NCBI RefSeq assembly: GCF_003314435.2
Contig: NZ_QNVY02000009.1
Location: 1 to 33,083 of the forward strand
Source of the DNA: Flavobacterium petrolei
GTDB lineage: Bacteria; Bacteroidota; Bacteroidia; Flavobacteriales; Flavobacteriaceae
Length of the DNA: 33,083 nt
Direction of reading: 5' to 3'
A program made the translations under genes and the position numbers. How positions within the stretch are numbered: position 1 is the first letter of the stretch; each line of letters starts with the position of its first letter. Positions 1-8,096 of this stretch are shown here, in pieces. The notes beneath the pieces are model-generated. The model had not been told where the DNA came from. It did not search any database and saw only the letters and a list, made by a program, of their open reading frames with translations.

Positions 1-414
1 GAACAGCAATTGTATTTTGTAAACGGCTTGGGCATGCCCAACGGCAAAGCGTCTGTACCGTCAATGCTTTGGTATGCTAGTAAAAACAGCCTTGCCGTAT
101 TTGCTCTTACTACTGACAGAAGACCAAAAGAAAATACACCTTTGTATTTTGCTCCTTTCTTCAACATTTATGAAGATGGTAAAGTATGTATGGGAACTGT
201 AAGTATAGACATTAAAAATTCCGCTTCCGTAGAGGAATTTACAACTGCTTGGGAAGACTACTTTTTCAATAGCTATTTCAGCCATTTATTAGGAAAACAA
301 AATCCCATAAAAGGAAATTGCGTAAGCCTTTGGAAAAAGCTGATTGAAACAAGCGAAGCCTTTCCTAAAGATGTATTAAAAAAGAACAACAAAACCCTTA
401 AAAATCTTTTGTGA
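1..414 (+). CDS. PRTRC system protein B, C-terminal part (5' end outside window)
   Basis: The reading frame is open from the first base of the window, so the start codon lies upstream and only about the last 137 residues are seen. The sequence resembles PRTRC protein B: a WYAS/LAVFAL segment, the stretch LYFAPFFNIYEDGKVCMGTV, and a C-terminal part with FFNSYFSHLLG and CVSLWKKLI. PRTRC proteins form a conserved plasmid and integrative-element cluster (proteins A to F with ParB- and ThiF-like members) whose biochemical role is not established. The stop codon overlaps the start of the downstream ThiF-family gene in a TGATG arrangement, which indicates translational coupling and the usual B-ThiF order. 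Family assignment is by recognition of sequence and neighbour; function is unknown. Confidence 0.85.
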   Translation, partial: EQQLYFVNGLGMPNGKASVPSMLWYASKNSLAVFALTTDRRPKENTPLYFAPFFNIYEDGKVCMGTVSIDIKNSASVEEFTTAWEDYFFNSYFSHLLGKQNPIKGNCVSLWKKLIETSEAFPKDVLKKNNKTLKNLL

Positions 415-1220
415 TGAATACCGAGAAACTAAAAGTACATTTTACAGACAATTATCTGATAAGCCCTACCAATCCCATTACAGTAAACCTAATCGGTGCA
501 GGCGGTACAGGCTCAAAAGTTTTGACCGCTTTAATGGAAATGAACCATAGCTTAATTGAATTGGGACACGCAGGGTTAAGTGTCCGCTTATGGGATGATG
601 ATATTGTGACCAATGCTAATTTAGGAAGACAGCGTTTTGCAGAAAGTGAAACAGGGTTGTACAAGTCCGTTGCACTCATCAACCGTGCAAACCGCTTTTC
701 AGGGACAAATTGGAAAGCCGAAACCGCAAAGTTTGAGAAGGACATTTTGGGCAGAATACCCGAAGAAGCACAGGCAACTATTTACATAACCTGCATGGAC
801 AATGTACAGGCGAGGTTTGGAGTTGCTGAAATACTGAAAGAAATATGCAACCGCAGACACCACAGGGACGAACCGAAATATTGGTTGGATTTTGGTAACA
901 GCCAGTATACAGGACAAGTGTTACTATCTACCATAGGAAATATTCACCAACCCGATTCGGAGAAATACGAAACAGTGGCAAGCCTGCCAATGATTACGGA
1001 AGAATTTGGAGAATTGTTGAAGCAGTCCGAACAAAAGGACGACACACCAAGTTGCAGTTTAGCGGAAGCACTGGAGAAACAGGATTTGTTTATCAATTCC
1101 TCTTTAACCCAAATGGGTTGTTCGCTTTTATGGAGCTTATTTCGATACGGTATGACACCGTACAGAGGCTTTTTTCATAATCTGAAAGACTTTCGTACCC
1201 ACCCCATAAAAGTCGCTTGA
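414..1220 (+). CDS. PRTRC system ThiF family protein
   Basis: This 268-residue protein has the Rossmann nucleotide-binding motif GAGGTG at residues 28-33, followed by RLWDDDIVTNANLGRQRF, which matches the adenylating (E1-like/ThiF) fold with its Asp and Arg positions. A later CMDN segment and a PSCSLAEAL cysteine region also fit the family. ThiF/E1 proteins adenylate a protein C-terminus or a sulfur carrier; the substrate in PRTRC systems is not known. I chose ATG at 414 because it overlaps the stop of protein B (TGATG); a GTG at 411 is in frame but less likely. It is the last gene of the left-hand PRTRC module and is followed by a terminator-like hairpin. Confidence 0.9.
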   Translation: MNTEKLKVHFTDNYLISPTNPITVNLIGAGGTGSKVLTALMEMNHSLIELGHAGLSVRLWDDDIVTNANLGRQRFAESETGLYKSVALINRANRFSGTNWKAETAKFEKDILGRIPEEAQATIYITCMDNVQARFGVAEILKEICNRRHHRDEPKYWLDFGNSQYTGQVLLSTIGNIHQPDSEKYETVASLPMITEEFGELLKQSEQKDDTPSCSLAEALEKQDLFINSSLTQMGCSLLWSLFRYGMTPYRGFFHNLKDFRTHPIKVA

Positions 1221-1238
1221 TAACCGAAATCAGGCGGC

Positions 1239-1276
1239 AAAAAGACACTCCCTCCTATGGTCGGGACAGTCTTTTT
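1239..1276 (+). terminator. Rho-independent-type terminator after the PRTRC module
   Basis: AAAAAGAC (1239-1246) pairs with GTCTTTTT (1269-1276), with an inner TCCC/GGGA stem (1249-1252 with 1263-1266) and a 10-nt loop. The T-run is built into the 3' arm, and the complementary A-run means it could also act on the other strand. It starts 19 bases after the ThiF stop codon. Confidence 0.7.
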
Positions 1277-1366
1277 GTGCCAAATCGGTGCAACCACTTT
1301 GCCAAAATGCATCCACTCAAGCGTCCTCACTTCACATTTTATCAAACAGGTTGCGTCCTATTTTCT

Positions 1367-1439
1367 AAGGGATATTCATTATCCCTTCCGTTATTTTAGG
1401 GGACTTCTTTTCTTTCCACATGGGCGACCAAAGAAAAGA
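1367..1439. other. Two further perfect hairpins in the non-coding stretch 1221-1524
   Basis: The roughly 300-base gap between the PRTRC module and the ars operon has no convincing gene. It holds, after the terminator, a perfect 8-bp stem AAGGGATA/TATCCCTT (1367-1374 with 1380-1387, 5-nt loop) and a perfect 10-bp stem TCTTTTCTTT/AAAGAAAAGA (1406-1415 with 1430-1439, 14-nt loop). Short open frames here have no coding character. The role is unknown: transcript 3'-end structures or an element boundary are both possible. Confidence 0.5.
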
Positions 1440-1524
1440 TTCTGTGTTATAATCCAAATTGTTTTAACCATTTTTATTAATTCTTTTAAAAATATAATTG
1501 TTTAATTCTTTTTTCTAAATTAAT

Positions 1525-1544
1525 ATCGTAATATTGCAATATAA
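1525..1544. promoter_or_regulatory. ArsR-type operator upstream of arsR
   Basis: ATCGTAATATTGCAATATAA lies 11 bases before the arsR start and contains the perfect 12-bp palindrome ATATTGCAATAT (1531-1542). A near-identical box (18 of 20 positions) recurs at 1908-1927, upstream of the next gene. A dyad at this position is typical for autorepression by ArsR/SmtB regulators. Binding is inferred from position and repetition. Confidence 0.65.
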
Positions 1545-1555
1545 AATAAAGCACT

Positions 1556-1885
1556 ATGGGAATTACTAAAACAGACATGTATACAGATGATCAAAACAAG
1601 TTTGCATCACTTCTTAAAGTTTTAGGTCATCCTGCCAGAATTGCAATACTTCAATATATTATAAATCAGGAAAAATGTATCTGTAATGATTTAGTGGAGG
1701 AGTTAGGATTAGCACAGGCAACTATTTCGCAACATTTAAAAGAATTAAAAAGTATCGGAATCATTCAAGGTTCAATTGAAGGGAAGTCGGTTTGCTACTG
1801 CATTGAAGAGAAGGTATGGAATCAATTTCAAGAGGAATTTAATGCTTTTTTCAATCAAGCTGTTAAAGTAAACCAATGCTGTTAA
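1556..1885 (+). CDS. arsR: ArsR/SmtB-family metalloregulatory repressor
   Basis: A 109-residue winged-helix repressor. The core LGHPARIAILQYI is followed by the metal-site helix region with CIC (C41, C43) and the recognition helix ATISQHLKELK (about residues 55-65). ArsR proteins bind arsenite or antimonite through cysteines at this site and release the operator. Two more cysteines (CC) end the protein. It is the first gene of an arsenic operon (DUF6428 protein, arsenate reductase and ACR3 pump follow on the same strand), which settles the ligand as most likely As(III)/Sb(III). Regulation is probably autogenous through the palindrome at 1531-1542 and the copy at 1908-1927. An 85-base gap separates it from the next gene, so a second promoter is likely. 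Confidence 0.93.
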   Translation: MGITKTDMYTDDQNKFASLLKVLGHPARIAILQYIINQEKCICNDLVEELGLAQATISQHLKELKSIGIIQGSIEGKSVCYCIEEKVWNQFQEEFNAFFNQAVKVNQCC

Positions 1886-1907
1886 AGACATTTTTTTACA
1901 TTTAATT

Positions 1908-1927
1908 ATCGTTATATTGCTATATAA
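1908..1927. promoter_or_regulatory. Second ArsR-type operator, upstream of the DUF6428 gene
   Basis: ATCGTTATATTGCTATATAA differs from the box at 1525-1544 only at two positions (A to T at positions 6 and 14). It sits 43 bases before the DUF6428 start, in the gap after arsR. It suggests that the structural genes have their own ArsR-controlled promoter. Inferred from repetition and position. Confidence 0.6.
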
Positions 1928-1970
1928 CATTATGTATTATCCATTTTATCATATTTAAAAATTAACTATT

Positions 1971-2444
1971 ATGAAATTATCAGAAATCAAAGAAATCCTG
2001 CCAACATTAGACAATGTTGAATTTCAATTAGAGAACGGAACATTTGTTCCCGAACACTTCCATGTTACAGAAGTGGGACAGATTATTAAAAACTTTATTG
2101 ACTGTGGCGGAGTAATCCGAAATGAAAAAGTTGTCAATTTTCAATTATGGAATGCTGACGATTATCAGCACCGTCTAAAACCGGGAAAATTATTGAGCAT
2201 TATCAAATTGTCTGAGGAAAAACTAGGCATTGAAGATGCTGATATTGAAGTGGAATATCAGGACATTACCATAGGTAAATATGACTTGGAATTTAATGGT
2301 GAAAAATTCATTTTATTAAACAAACAGACAGCATGTCTGGCTCAGGATCAATGTGGAATCCCGTCCGATAAATCCACGGCAAACGTATCACAGCTAAATG
2401 TTGACAATACCAATTCATGTACACCTGGCGCAGGCTGCTGTTAA
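1971..2444 (+). CDS. DUF6428 family protein of the ars operon
   Basis: A 157-residue soluble protein matching the DUF6428 family found beside arsR and arsC in Bacteroidota arsenic operons. Visible features are the N-terminal MKLSEIKEILPTL, an EHFHVTEVG segment rich in possible metal ligands, and a C-terminal tail with Cys-x5-Cys and a closing CTPGAGCC, that is, several cysteines in the last 35 residues. No enzymatic motif is recognisable. The cysteine-rich tail suggests binding of arsenite or another thiophilic metal, but this is inference. It lies between arsR and the arsenate reductase gene, 38 bases before the latter. Confidence 0.85.
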   Translation: MKLSEIKEILPTLDNVEFQLENGTFVPEHFHVTEVGQIIKNFIDCGGVIRNEKVVNFQLWNADDYQHRLKPGKLLSIIKLSEEKLGIEDADIEVEYQDITIGKYDLEFNGEKFILLNKQTACLAQDQCGIPSDKSTANVSQLNVDNTNSCTPGAGCC

Positions 2445-2482
2445 TTTTTTAATATTAATAAACCATCATACCAATCAAGATA

Positions 2483-3097
2483 ATGTTATATACTGAAATA
2501 GAGAATACTATTAAAACATTCGATTTTAAACAAATTTCTGAAGAGCGTAAAAGTGTTCTTCAGCCTCTGGTTGATTTTATTCAAAGTAAGGTAAATATCA
2601 GGCAGGAAATCAGATTGAACCTGATCTGCACACATAATTCCAGAAGAAGCCATTTGTCTCAGGTCTGGGCTCAGACTGCAGCAGCATACTATAATATAAA
2701 AAATGTTTCATGTTATTCGGGAGGTACTGAAGCTACTGCCTTATTCCCTATGGTAGCCGAAACTTTACAGTACTCTGGATTTAAAGTTAAAGCTATTTCA
2801 GAAGGCAAAAACCCCGTATATTCAATTAAGTTTTCTGCAAATGAACTTCCTGTTATCGGGTTTTCTAAAACCTATGATGATGATTTTAATCCTGAAAGTG
2901 AGTTTGCAGCTATAATGACCTGTTCTCAGGCGGATGGCGGATGCCCATTTATTGCAGGTGCCGAAAAGCGTATCCCTGTTACTTTTGAAGATCCAAAAGT
3001 ATCTGATGGAACGCCACAGCAAAAGCAAATATATCAGGAACGCAGCCTGCAAATCGGAACTGAAATGTTTTATGTATTCTCAAAAATCAAACAATAA
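2483..3097 (+). CDS. arsC: Low-molecular-weight phosphatase-type arsenate reductase
   Basis: A 204-residue protein with the LMW tyrosine phosphatase P-loop CTHNSRRS starting at C49, preceded by a roughly 40-residue N-terminal extension. A second cysteine pair, C147 and C154, is spaced exactly as the C82/C89 redox pair of thioredoxin-coupled ArsC (CSQADGGC). The family's three-cysteine cascade is therefore complete, supporting reduction of arsenate to arsenite rather than plain protein phosphatase activity. It ends 2 bases before the ACR3 pump gene, so reduction product and exporter are co-expressed. The P-loop has RR where many ArsC proteins have CR. Bacteroidota databases often name this family protein-tyrosine-phosphatase. 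Confidence 0.85.
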   Translation: MLYTEIENTIKTFDFKQISEERKSVLQPLVDFIQSKVNIRQEIRLNLICTHNSRRSHLSQVWAQTAAAYYNIKNVSCYSGGTEATALFPMVAETLQYSGFKVKAISEGKNPVYSIKFSANELPVIGFSKTYDDDFNPESEFAAIMTCSQADGGCPFIAGAEKRIPVTFEDPKVSDGTPQQKQIYQERSLQIGTEMFYVFSKIKQ

Positions 3098-3099
3098 AA

Positions 3100-4170
3100 A
3101 TGGCAGCAAATAACTGTGCACCTGCCTCAGGGCGAAAGAAATTAAGTTTTTTAGACAGATTTTTAACGCTGTGGATTTTTCTGGCGATGGCTCTTGGCGT
3201 AGCAATAGGCTATTTTATCCCCTCAAGCGGTAATTTCATCAATTCTTTTTCCAGCGGAACAACTAATATTCCTCTGGCTGTTGGGCTTATTCTAATGATG
3301 TATCCGCCTTTGGCAAAAGTGAAATACGAGCAGATGGGACAGGTTTTCAAAAACACTAAGATATTAGGGGCATCGCTATTTTTAAACTGGATTGTTGGGC
3401 CAATTTTAATGTTTTCACTGGCCTTACTTCTTTTAAATGGCTATCCGGAATATATGATCGGTGTCATTCTTATCGGCTTGGCACGCTGTATAGCCATGGT
3501 AGTAGTCTGGAATGACCTTGCAGATGGAAACAGGGAATATGCTGCCGGGCTTATTGCATTAAATAGTATCTTTCAAGTTCTGCTTTACAGCGTATACGCT
3601 TATATCTTTATAACTATTCTTCCTCCGTATTTTGGTTATGACGGATTTGAGGTAAATATCAGCATTGGTCAGATTGCAGAAAGTGTCGGGATATATTTGG
3701 GAATTCCTTTTGCACTTGGCATCATTAGCCGATATGCTCTTATTGCATTAAAAGGAACAGAATGGTTTGAAACTAAATATGTACCTTTTATTTCGCCTAT
3801 TACACTCCTGTCATTACTTTTTACAATCATCGTTATGTTCAGCCTTAAAGGAGAACTGATTGTTCAAATTCCTATGGATGTTGTTCGAATTGCAATTCCT
3901 TTAGTGATTTACTTTACTTTAATGTTCATCATTAGTTTTTTTGTCGGCAAATATTTTGGGGCTGATTATTCAAAAGCAACGGCAATAGCCTTTACTGCTA
4001 CAGGTAACAATTTTGAACTTGCCATTGCGGTAGCGATTGGCGTATTTGGGATCAACAGCGGTCAGGCATTTGCTGGCGTTATTGGTCCATTGGTAGAAGT
4101 CCCTGCACTCATTGCCTTAGTCAATGTAGCCTTTTGGTTTAGAAAAAAGTATTATTCAAAAAGTGTTTAA
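3100..4170 (+). CDS. arsB: ACR3 family arsenite efflux transporter
   Basis: A 356-residue integral membrane protein with about ten hydrophobic segments. It carries the ACR3 signature [19 protein letters not shown] with the conserved transport cysteine C130, and the second signature around [20 protein letters not shown]3 pumps (BART superfamily) expel As(OH)3 or arsenite at the expense of the proton gradient. It follows the arsenate reductase gene after 2 bases. The symbol arsB is used here as in common annotation; by family this is Acr3, not the Na+/H+ antiporter-like ArsB of plasmid R773. Length and motifs indicate an intact gene. Confidence 0.95.
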   Translation: MAANNCAPASGRKKLSFLDRFLTLWIFLAMALGVAIGYFIPSSGNFINSFSSGTTNIPLAVGLILMMYPPLAKVKYEQMGQVFKNTKILGASLFLNWIVGPILMFSLALLLLNGYPEYMIGVILIGLARCIAMVVVWNDLADGNREYAAGLIALNSIFQVLLYSVYAYIFITILPPYFGYDGFEVNISIGQIAESVGIYLGIPFALGIISRYALIALKGTEWFETKYVPFISPITLLSLLFTIIVMFSLKGELIVQIPMDVVRIAIPLVIYFTLMFIISFFVGKYFGADYSKATAIAFTATGNNFELAIAVAIGVFGINSGQAFAGVIGPLVEVPALIALVNVAFWFRKKYYSKSV

Positions 4171-4197
4171 CAGCTGATAATTTTCTTAACAGTAAAT

Positions 4198-4932
4198 ATG
4201 AGAATTGCAATACTTTCGGATATTCACGCTAATTTTCCGGCACTGGAACAAACCTTGGAGAGCATCGATGAACAGAAAATTGACGCTGTTTATTGTTTAG
4301 GTGATCTGGTAGGTTACAATATATGGCCAAATGCTGTGATAAATGAAATACGCAAAAGGCATATTCCTACCCTGGCCGGAAACCATGACGTTAAAGCTGT
4401 CGATATACATAATGATGGATCGAAAGATTCCGGGAGTTATGCATATCAAATTGTCGGCAAAGAACAAATCAGTTATCTTTCCGCTCTGCCAGCCCATATA
4501 AAATTGGAATATCAGACAGCTGATAAAAAAATAAAGATACTCATGGTACATGGCAGCCCGAATAGTAATACGGAGTATTTGCTTGAAGATAAAGACGAAA
4601 AGAAATTTACTGCTATTTTTCTTGACGCTGATGCTGATATAATTATATGCGGACATTCGCACAAACCATATCATCGTGTTTTGGAAAATCCCAATAAAAA
4701 AGGTCGCTATTTCCATGCTGTTAACGCAGGATCAGTGGGAAAGCCTAAAGATGGAAATCCGAAATGCTGTTATGCAGTAATTACTATTAATAAAAGCGCC
4801 GATTTCTCTAAAAAAGAAGGCATCAAGGTCGAGTTTATCAGAGTTCAATACGATATTGAAAAGGCAGCCCAAGCGATTGAACAAAGCGACCTGCCAGACA
4901 GTTATGCACACATGTTAAGGGAGGGGTATTAA
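4198..4932 (+). CDS. Calcineurin-like metallophosphoesterase (YfcE/MJ0936 type)
   Basis: A 244-residue cytoplasmic protein with the complete metallophosphoesterase motif set: DIHAN near the N-terminus (residues 8-12), GDLVGYN, GNHD, a VHGSP segment and the C-terminal GHSHKP. These residues bind two metal ions and hydrolyse phosphate mono- or diesters; the substrate cannot be read from sequence. It starts 27 bases after the ACR3 gene, so it is probably part of the ars transcription unit. A link to arsenic is only contextual. A hairpin overlapping its stop codon likely ends the unit. Confidence 0.85.
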   Translation: MRIAILSDIHANFPALEQTLESIDEQKIDAVYCLGDLVGYNIWPNAVINEIRKRHIPTLAGNHDVKAVDIHNDGSKDSGSYAYQIVGKEQISYLSALPAHIKLEYQTADKKIKILMVHGSPNSNTEYLLEDKDEKKFTAIFLDADADIIICGHSHKPYHRVLENPNKKGRYFHAVNAGSVGKPKDGNPKCCYAVITINKSADFSKKEGIKVEFIRVQYDIEKAAQAIEQSDLPDSYAHMLREGY

Positions 4933-4948
4933 CTTAAAGATTTAAGTT
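4931..4948 (+). terminator. Hairpin at the end of the ars operon
   Basis: AACTTAAA and TTTAAGTT form a perfect 8-base inverted repeat separated by GA and overlapping the stop codon. It is AT-rich with no clear T-run, so terminator activity is uncertain. Confidence 0.4.
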
Positions 4949-5015
4949 ATTTCCTATTGGCACTACAAGGGTAAGTTTATGAATGAAAGAGAGACAAGAT
5001 AAAAAAAGTATAAGT

Positions 5016-5023
5016 TAAATTTG
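5016..5023 (+). promoter_or_regulatory. Bacteroidota -7 box (TAAATTTG)
   Basis: TAAATTTG fits the TAnnTTTG consensus used by the Bacteroidota primary sigma factor and lies 30 bases before the methyltransferase start in a gap after the ars operon. No good -33 TTTG was found at the expected distance, so it is a candidate only. Confidence 0.4.
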
Positions 5024-5053
5024 TATGTTATAAAGAATTAAAAATAGAAAGCG

Positions 5054-5680
5054 ATGCCATTACAAGATAGAAAAAATCACTGGGAAAATATATACCAGAC
5101 CAAATCATTGGAAGAGGTAAGCTGGTATCAGCCTACACCTGAAACTTCACTAGCGCTTATCAAAGAATTTGATCTGCCTAAAAGTGCAAAAATTATAGAT
5201 ATTGGTGCAGGAGACAGCTTTCTTGTTGACCATCTGCTTGATTTAGGCTTCGTAAATATTACCATTCTTGATATATCCGCTTCAGCTATTGAAAGAGCGA
5301 AACAAAGGCTGGGAAATAAATCTGCAAATATAAAATGGATTGTTGCAGATGCTTCGGATTTTCAACCAAAAGAGCAATACGACTTTTGGCACGACAGGGC
5401 TGCGTTTCATTTTCTGACAGCTGATAAAGAGATTGACAATTATATACAAACTGCTGCCAATGCAGTTTCCAAAAATGGAATTATGGTTATCGGTACTTTT
5501 TCAGAACAAGGTCCTAAAAAATGCAGTGGTATTGAGATCCAACAATATTCCGAAAGTACACTAGTAAGCCGTTTTCTGAAACACTTTGAAAAAATAGAAT
5601 GTTTTACAATAGATCACAAGACTCCTTTTGACACAGTTCAGAATTTTGTGTTTTGCAGTTTTAAAAGAAAGAACGATTGA
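5054..5680 (+). CDS. Class I SAM-dependent methyltransferase
   Basis: A 208-residue protein with the Rossmann methyltransferase motif I IIDIGAGDS (about residues 46-54), an acidic residue after strand 2 (ILDIS) and a motif-II-like VADASDF. The N-terminal HWENIYQTKSLEEVSWYQ segment is typical of a small-molecule methyltransferase family that starts W..Y..K. The substrate is unknown. It lacks the cysteine set expected of ArsM arsenite methyltransferase, so arsenic methylation should not be assumed despite the ars operon upstream. Its stop overlaps a possible TTG start of the AraC gene, which suggests coupling. Confidence 0.88.
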   Translation: MPLQDRKNHWENIYQTKSLEEVSWYQPTPETSLALIKEFDLPKSAKIIDIGAGDSFLVDHLLDLGFVNITILDISASAIERAKQRLGNKSANIKWIVADASDFQPKEQYDFWHDRAAFHFLTADKEIDNYIQTAANAVSKNGIMVIGTFSEQGPKKCSGIEIQQYSESTLVSRFLKHFEKIECFTIDHKTPFDTVQNFVFCSFKRKND

Positions 5681-5712
5681 AAAAATCAATACAAATAAAG
5701 AATAAAATTGAA

Positions 5713-6477
5713 ATGAAGGAACTGATAAAAGTTTCACCATTCAGAAAAGACATCCGCAAAACTGAACCGCATAAACACAATAGTTATTTTGAAATTATAT
5801 ATCTGTCGCAAGGAAGCGGTACGCATACTATTGATTATACACAATTCCCTATAATACCGCCAACTGTATTTTTTGTACGAAAAGAACAGGTACATCATTG
5901 GGATATTGACTCAGTACCTGAAGGTTATGTATTGCTCTTGAAAAAAGGATTTGTTGATAGATCACTGGATAGATCGCTGAAAAGAATCTTGTCTCAGGTA
6001 AGTGCATTGAGCTGCCTTCATCTGGAACAGAACAATTCCATATCAATATTATTTCAGTTGCTTATTGATGAAAAAGATTTCAGCGTGACAGAAGGGATAC
6101 TAAAAGCATTATTGGCAAAAATCATTAGTATTCCTGCATCTTTTCCGGTCAATAAACATAAGACCAACAACACTATCTTGTTATTTAGGGAGCTTCTCAA
6201 TGAGACAGATGATTTAAAAAATAATGTTGCTTACTATGCCGGGCAATTAAACACGACGCCCCAAAATCTAAATGCTATCTGTAGAAAAGAGCTTAATCAG
6301 CCAGCGGCAGATGTTATAGCAGAATACATGATTAGTGAGGCAAAAAGATTATTGCTGTATACTGATAATAATGTTTCAGAGGTAGCGTATACTTTAAACT
6401 TTAATGACACTTCTCACTTTATAAAATATTTCAAACGCCATACAGGTTCTACACCGCAGGTATTTCGCAGTCTTTAA
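5713..6477 (+). CDS. AraC family transcriptional regulator
   Basis: A protein of about 254 residues with an N-terminal cupin-like sensor (HKHNSYFEIIYLSQGSG, with the His residues of the jelly-roll) and a C-terminal double helix-turn-helix (AGQLNTTPQNLN to DTSHFIKYFKRHTGSTPQVFR). The second half carries the classic AraC signature. I chose ATG at 5713; an in-frame TTG at 5677 would add 12 residues and overlap the upstream stop. It probably controls the neighbouring genes, but the effector cannot be inferred. Confidence 0.88.
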   Translation: MKELIKVSPFRKDIRKTEPHKHNSYFEIIYLSQGSGTHTIDYTQFPIIPPTVFFVRKEQVHHWDIDSVPEGYVLLLKKGFVDRSLDRSLKRILSQVSALSCLHLEQNNSISILFQLLIDEKDFSVTEGILKALLAKIISIPASFPVNKHKTNNTILLFRELLNETDDLKNNVAYYAGQLNTTPQNLNAICRKELNQPAADVIAEYMISEAKRLLLYTDNNVSEVAYTLNFNDTSHFIKYFKRHTGSTPQVFRSL

Positions 6478-6561
6478 GAGCTACCGTATTATTTTCAAAT
6501 ATACCACCATTATACAATTCATTGTATGAAGTTTGTAAGACAAACTAAAAACAGGGATGTC

Positions 6562-7035
6562 ATGAGGTATTTTTTAATTCTGCTATCGTTAACGCTCTTT
6601 CCTGCCTGTAACCAAAAAACAGAAACAGTACAAGGCAAATGGATAAAAGGCACGGAACAGGAGAAACTGGAAATCATAGAAAATCAGTTTCGGGGTTTTG
6701 ATAACACAATGGTCGAAACTGGCTATCGCTACCAGGAATTGTTTTGGGCGGGACAGGATGAAAATTGGGAATATGCGGATTATCAATTAGAGAAAATACA
6801 AAAAGCAATCGAAAATGGATTGGAGCGGAGACCTAAACGTTCGAAATCGGCAAAACATTTTCTGGATGTAACTCTTCCAGAAATGAAAAAAGCTCTTGCA
6901 AAAAGAGACACCGCTGTGTTCAACAGGAATTTTCAAGTGCTTACCAATAGCTGCATAAGTTGCCATGCAATGGAAAGAGTTCCATTTTTTACTGTAAAAA
7001 CTCCAACAGAAAGACAATCACCAATAAGAAGATAA
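6562..7035 (+). CDS. c-type cytochrome-like lipoprotein, single CxxCH
   Basis: A 157-residue exported protein. The N-terminus has a hydrophobic stretch ending in a lipobox LFPAC with C16 as the lipid-modified cysteine, so it should be anchored in a membrane. One heme-binding motif CISCH (131-135) lies near the C-terminus, as in cytochrome c'-like four-helix proteins; the helical, charge-rich middle fits this. I chose ATG 6562 because a good AGGGA site precedes it and it puts the signal peptide at the very start; ATG 6526 would add 12 polar residues. The stop overlaps the next start (TAATG), so it is translationally coupled to the PAP2 gene. The redox partner is unknown. Confidence 0.75.
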   Translation: MRYFLILLSLTLFPACNQKTETVQGKWIKGTEQEKLEIIENQFRGFDNTMVETGYRYQELFWAGQDENWEYADYQLEKIQKAIENGLERRPKRSKSAKHFLDVTLPEMKKALAKRDTAVFNRNFQVLTNSCISCHAMERVPFFTVKTPTERQSPIRR

Positions 7036-7613
7036 TGATAGAGTATATAAAACAATTAGATATAGAAATCCTGCTTTGGCTAAATGGCAGCCATAGTGAG
7101 TTTTGGGATAATGTAATGTGGTTTGCTAGTGAAAAATACACATGGCTCCCTTTTTATGGATTTTTGTTATTGCTGTTGATATGGAAATATCGAAAAGATG
7201 CGATTTTTATGATATTGCTGATAGTTTTACTGATCACTATAAGTGACCAGTTAGCTTCAGGAATATTCAAGCCAATATTTGAAAGATTACGACCGAGCCA
7301 CAACCCTGATTTAATAGATAAGCTTCACATAGTTAATAATTACAGAGGTGGAAAGTTTGGTTTCATATCATCCCATGCAGCCAATGTGTTTTCGTTGGCA
7401 TTCTACCTGACGCTGGTAGCAAGGGACAAACTGAAATGGCTGCCTTTTGTTCTTATCCCCTGGGCAGCATTTGTCAGTCTAAGCAGGGTTTATCTTGGAG
7501 TGCATTATCCAGCAGATATTGTTGTTCCGGCCGTTCTGAGTATTCCTATTGCTTTGCTTGTGGCCCGAATTTACAATTTGTATAATCCGATTATAATAAA
7601 AAAGTTCGCTTAA
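7035..7613 (+). CDS. PAP2 family membrane phosphatase
   Basis: A 192-residue membrane protein with the three PAP2 motifs: KPIFERLRP (79-87), SSHA (112-115, where the family has PSGH) and SRVYLGVHYPAD (150-161), interleaved with hydrophobic helices. PAP2 enzymes dephosphorylate lipid phosphates such as undecaprenyl pyrophosphate or phosphatidic acid on the outer face of the membrane. ATG 7035 shares a base with the preceding stop codon. The DoxX gene follows after 1 base, indicating an operon. Confidence 0.9.
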   Translation: MIEYIKQLDIEILLWLNGSHSEFWDNVMWFASEKYTWLPFYGFLLLLLIWKYRKDAIFMILLIVLLITISDQLASGIFKPIFERLRPSHNPDLIDKLHIVNNYRGGKFGFISSHAANVFSLAFYLTLVARDKLKWLPFVLIPWAAFVSLSRVYLGVHYPADIVVPAVLSIPIALLVARIYNLYNPIIIKKFA

Positions 7614-7614
7614 T

Positions 7615-8052
7615 ATGTTCAAAAAAATCATTACTACCGACAACTCAAAAACCACAATTATAATCCGCTTGATTGTTGGTGCAGTTTTCTTTTCCGAAGG
7701 AGTTCAAAAATTTTTATTTCCAGCCATTCGTGGTGCTGGCCGCTTTGAAAAAATCGGTTTTCCATCAGCTGATTTTTTGGGAAGTTTTGTTGGTTTTTTC
7801 GAAATCCTATGTGGGATTTTACTTTTAGTGGGTCTGCTGACTCGTTTAGCCAGTATTCCGTTAATCATAATTATGCTTGTTGCTTTCACAACTACCAAAG
7901 CCGAAGTATTGGCAAATGATGGCTTCTGGGAATTACTTCACGGGAGCAGGACTGATTGGGCAATGCTTTTAGGAAGTGTATTTCTTTTGATAAAAGGAGC
8001 GGGACACTGGAGTATTGACAAAATAATATCGAGTGATAGAAATAGTCACTAA
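7615..8052 (+). CDS. DoxX family membrane protein
   Basis: A 145-residue protein with four hydrophobic segments and the DoxX pattern: RLIVGAVFFSEGVQKF near the N-terminus, a central GFFEILCGILLLVGLLTRLASIP, and a C-terminal GAGHWSIDK. DoxX-type proteins are small quinone-linked or sulfur/oxidative-stress membrane proteins; the exact function here is unknown. It lies 1 base after the PAP2 gene and is probably cotranscribed. Confidence 0.85.
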   Translation: MFKKIITTDNSKTTIIIRLIVGAVFFSEGVQKFLFPAIRGAGRFEKIGFPSADFLGSFVGFFEILCGILLLVGLLTRLASIPLIIIMLVAFTTTKAEVLANDGFWELLHGSRTDWAMLLGSVFLLIKGAGHWSIDKIISSDRNSH

Positions 8053-8096
8053 TTATACTTTTAACAGAATTCAAATTTATTCGTAAATATATTTTT

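Noticed and set aside
1217..1505. Two short plus-strand open frames of 60 and 82 codons after PRTRC ThiF
   Set aside because: They run through the hairpins, overlap each other in different frames and show no protein-like pattern.
5054..5680. Reading the methyltransferase as ArsM
   Set aside because: It lacks the conserved arsenic-binding cysteines of ArsM; only the general methyltransferase fold is supported.
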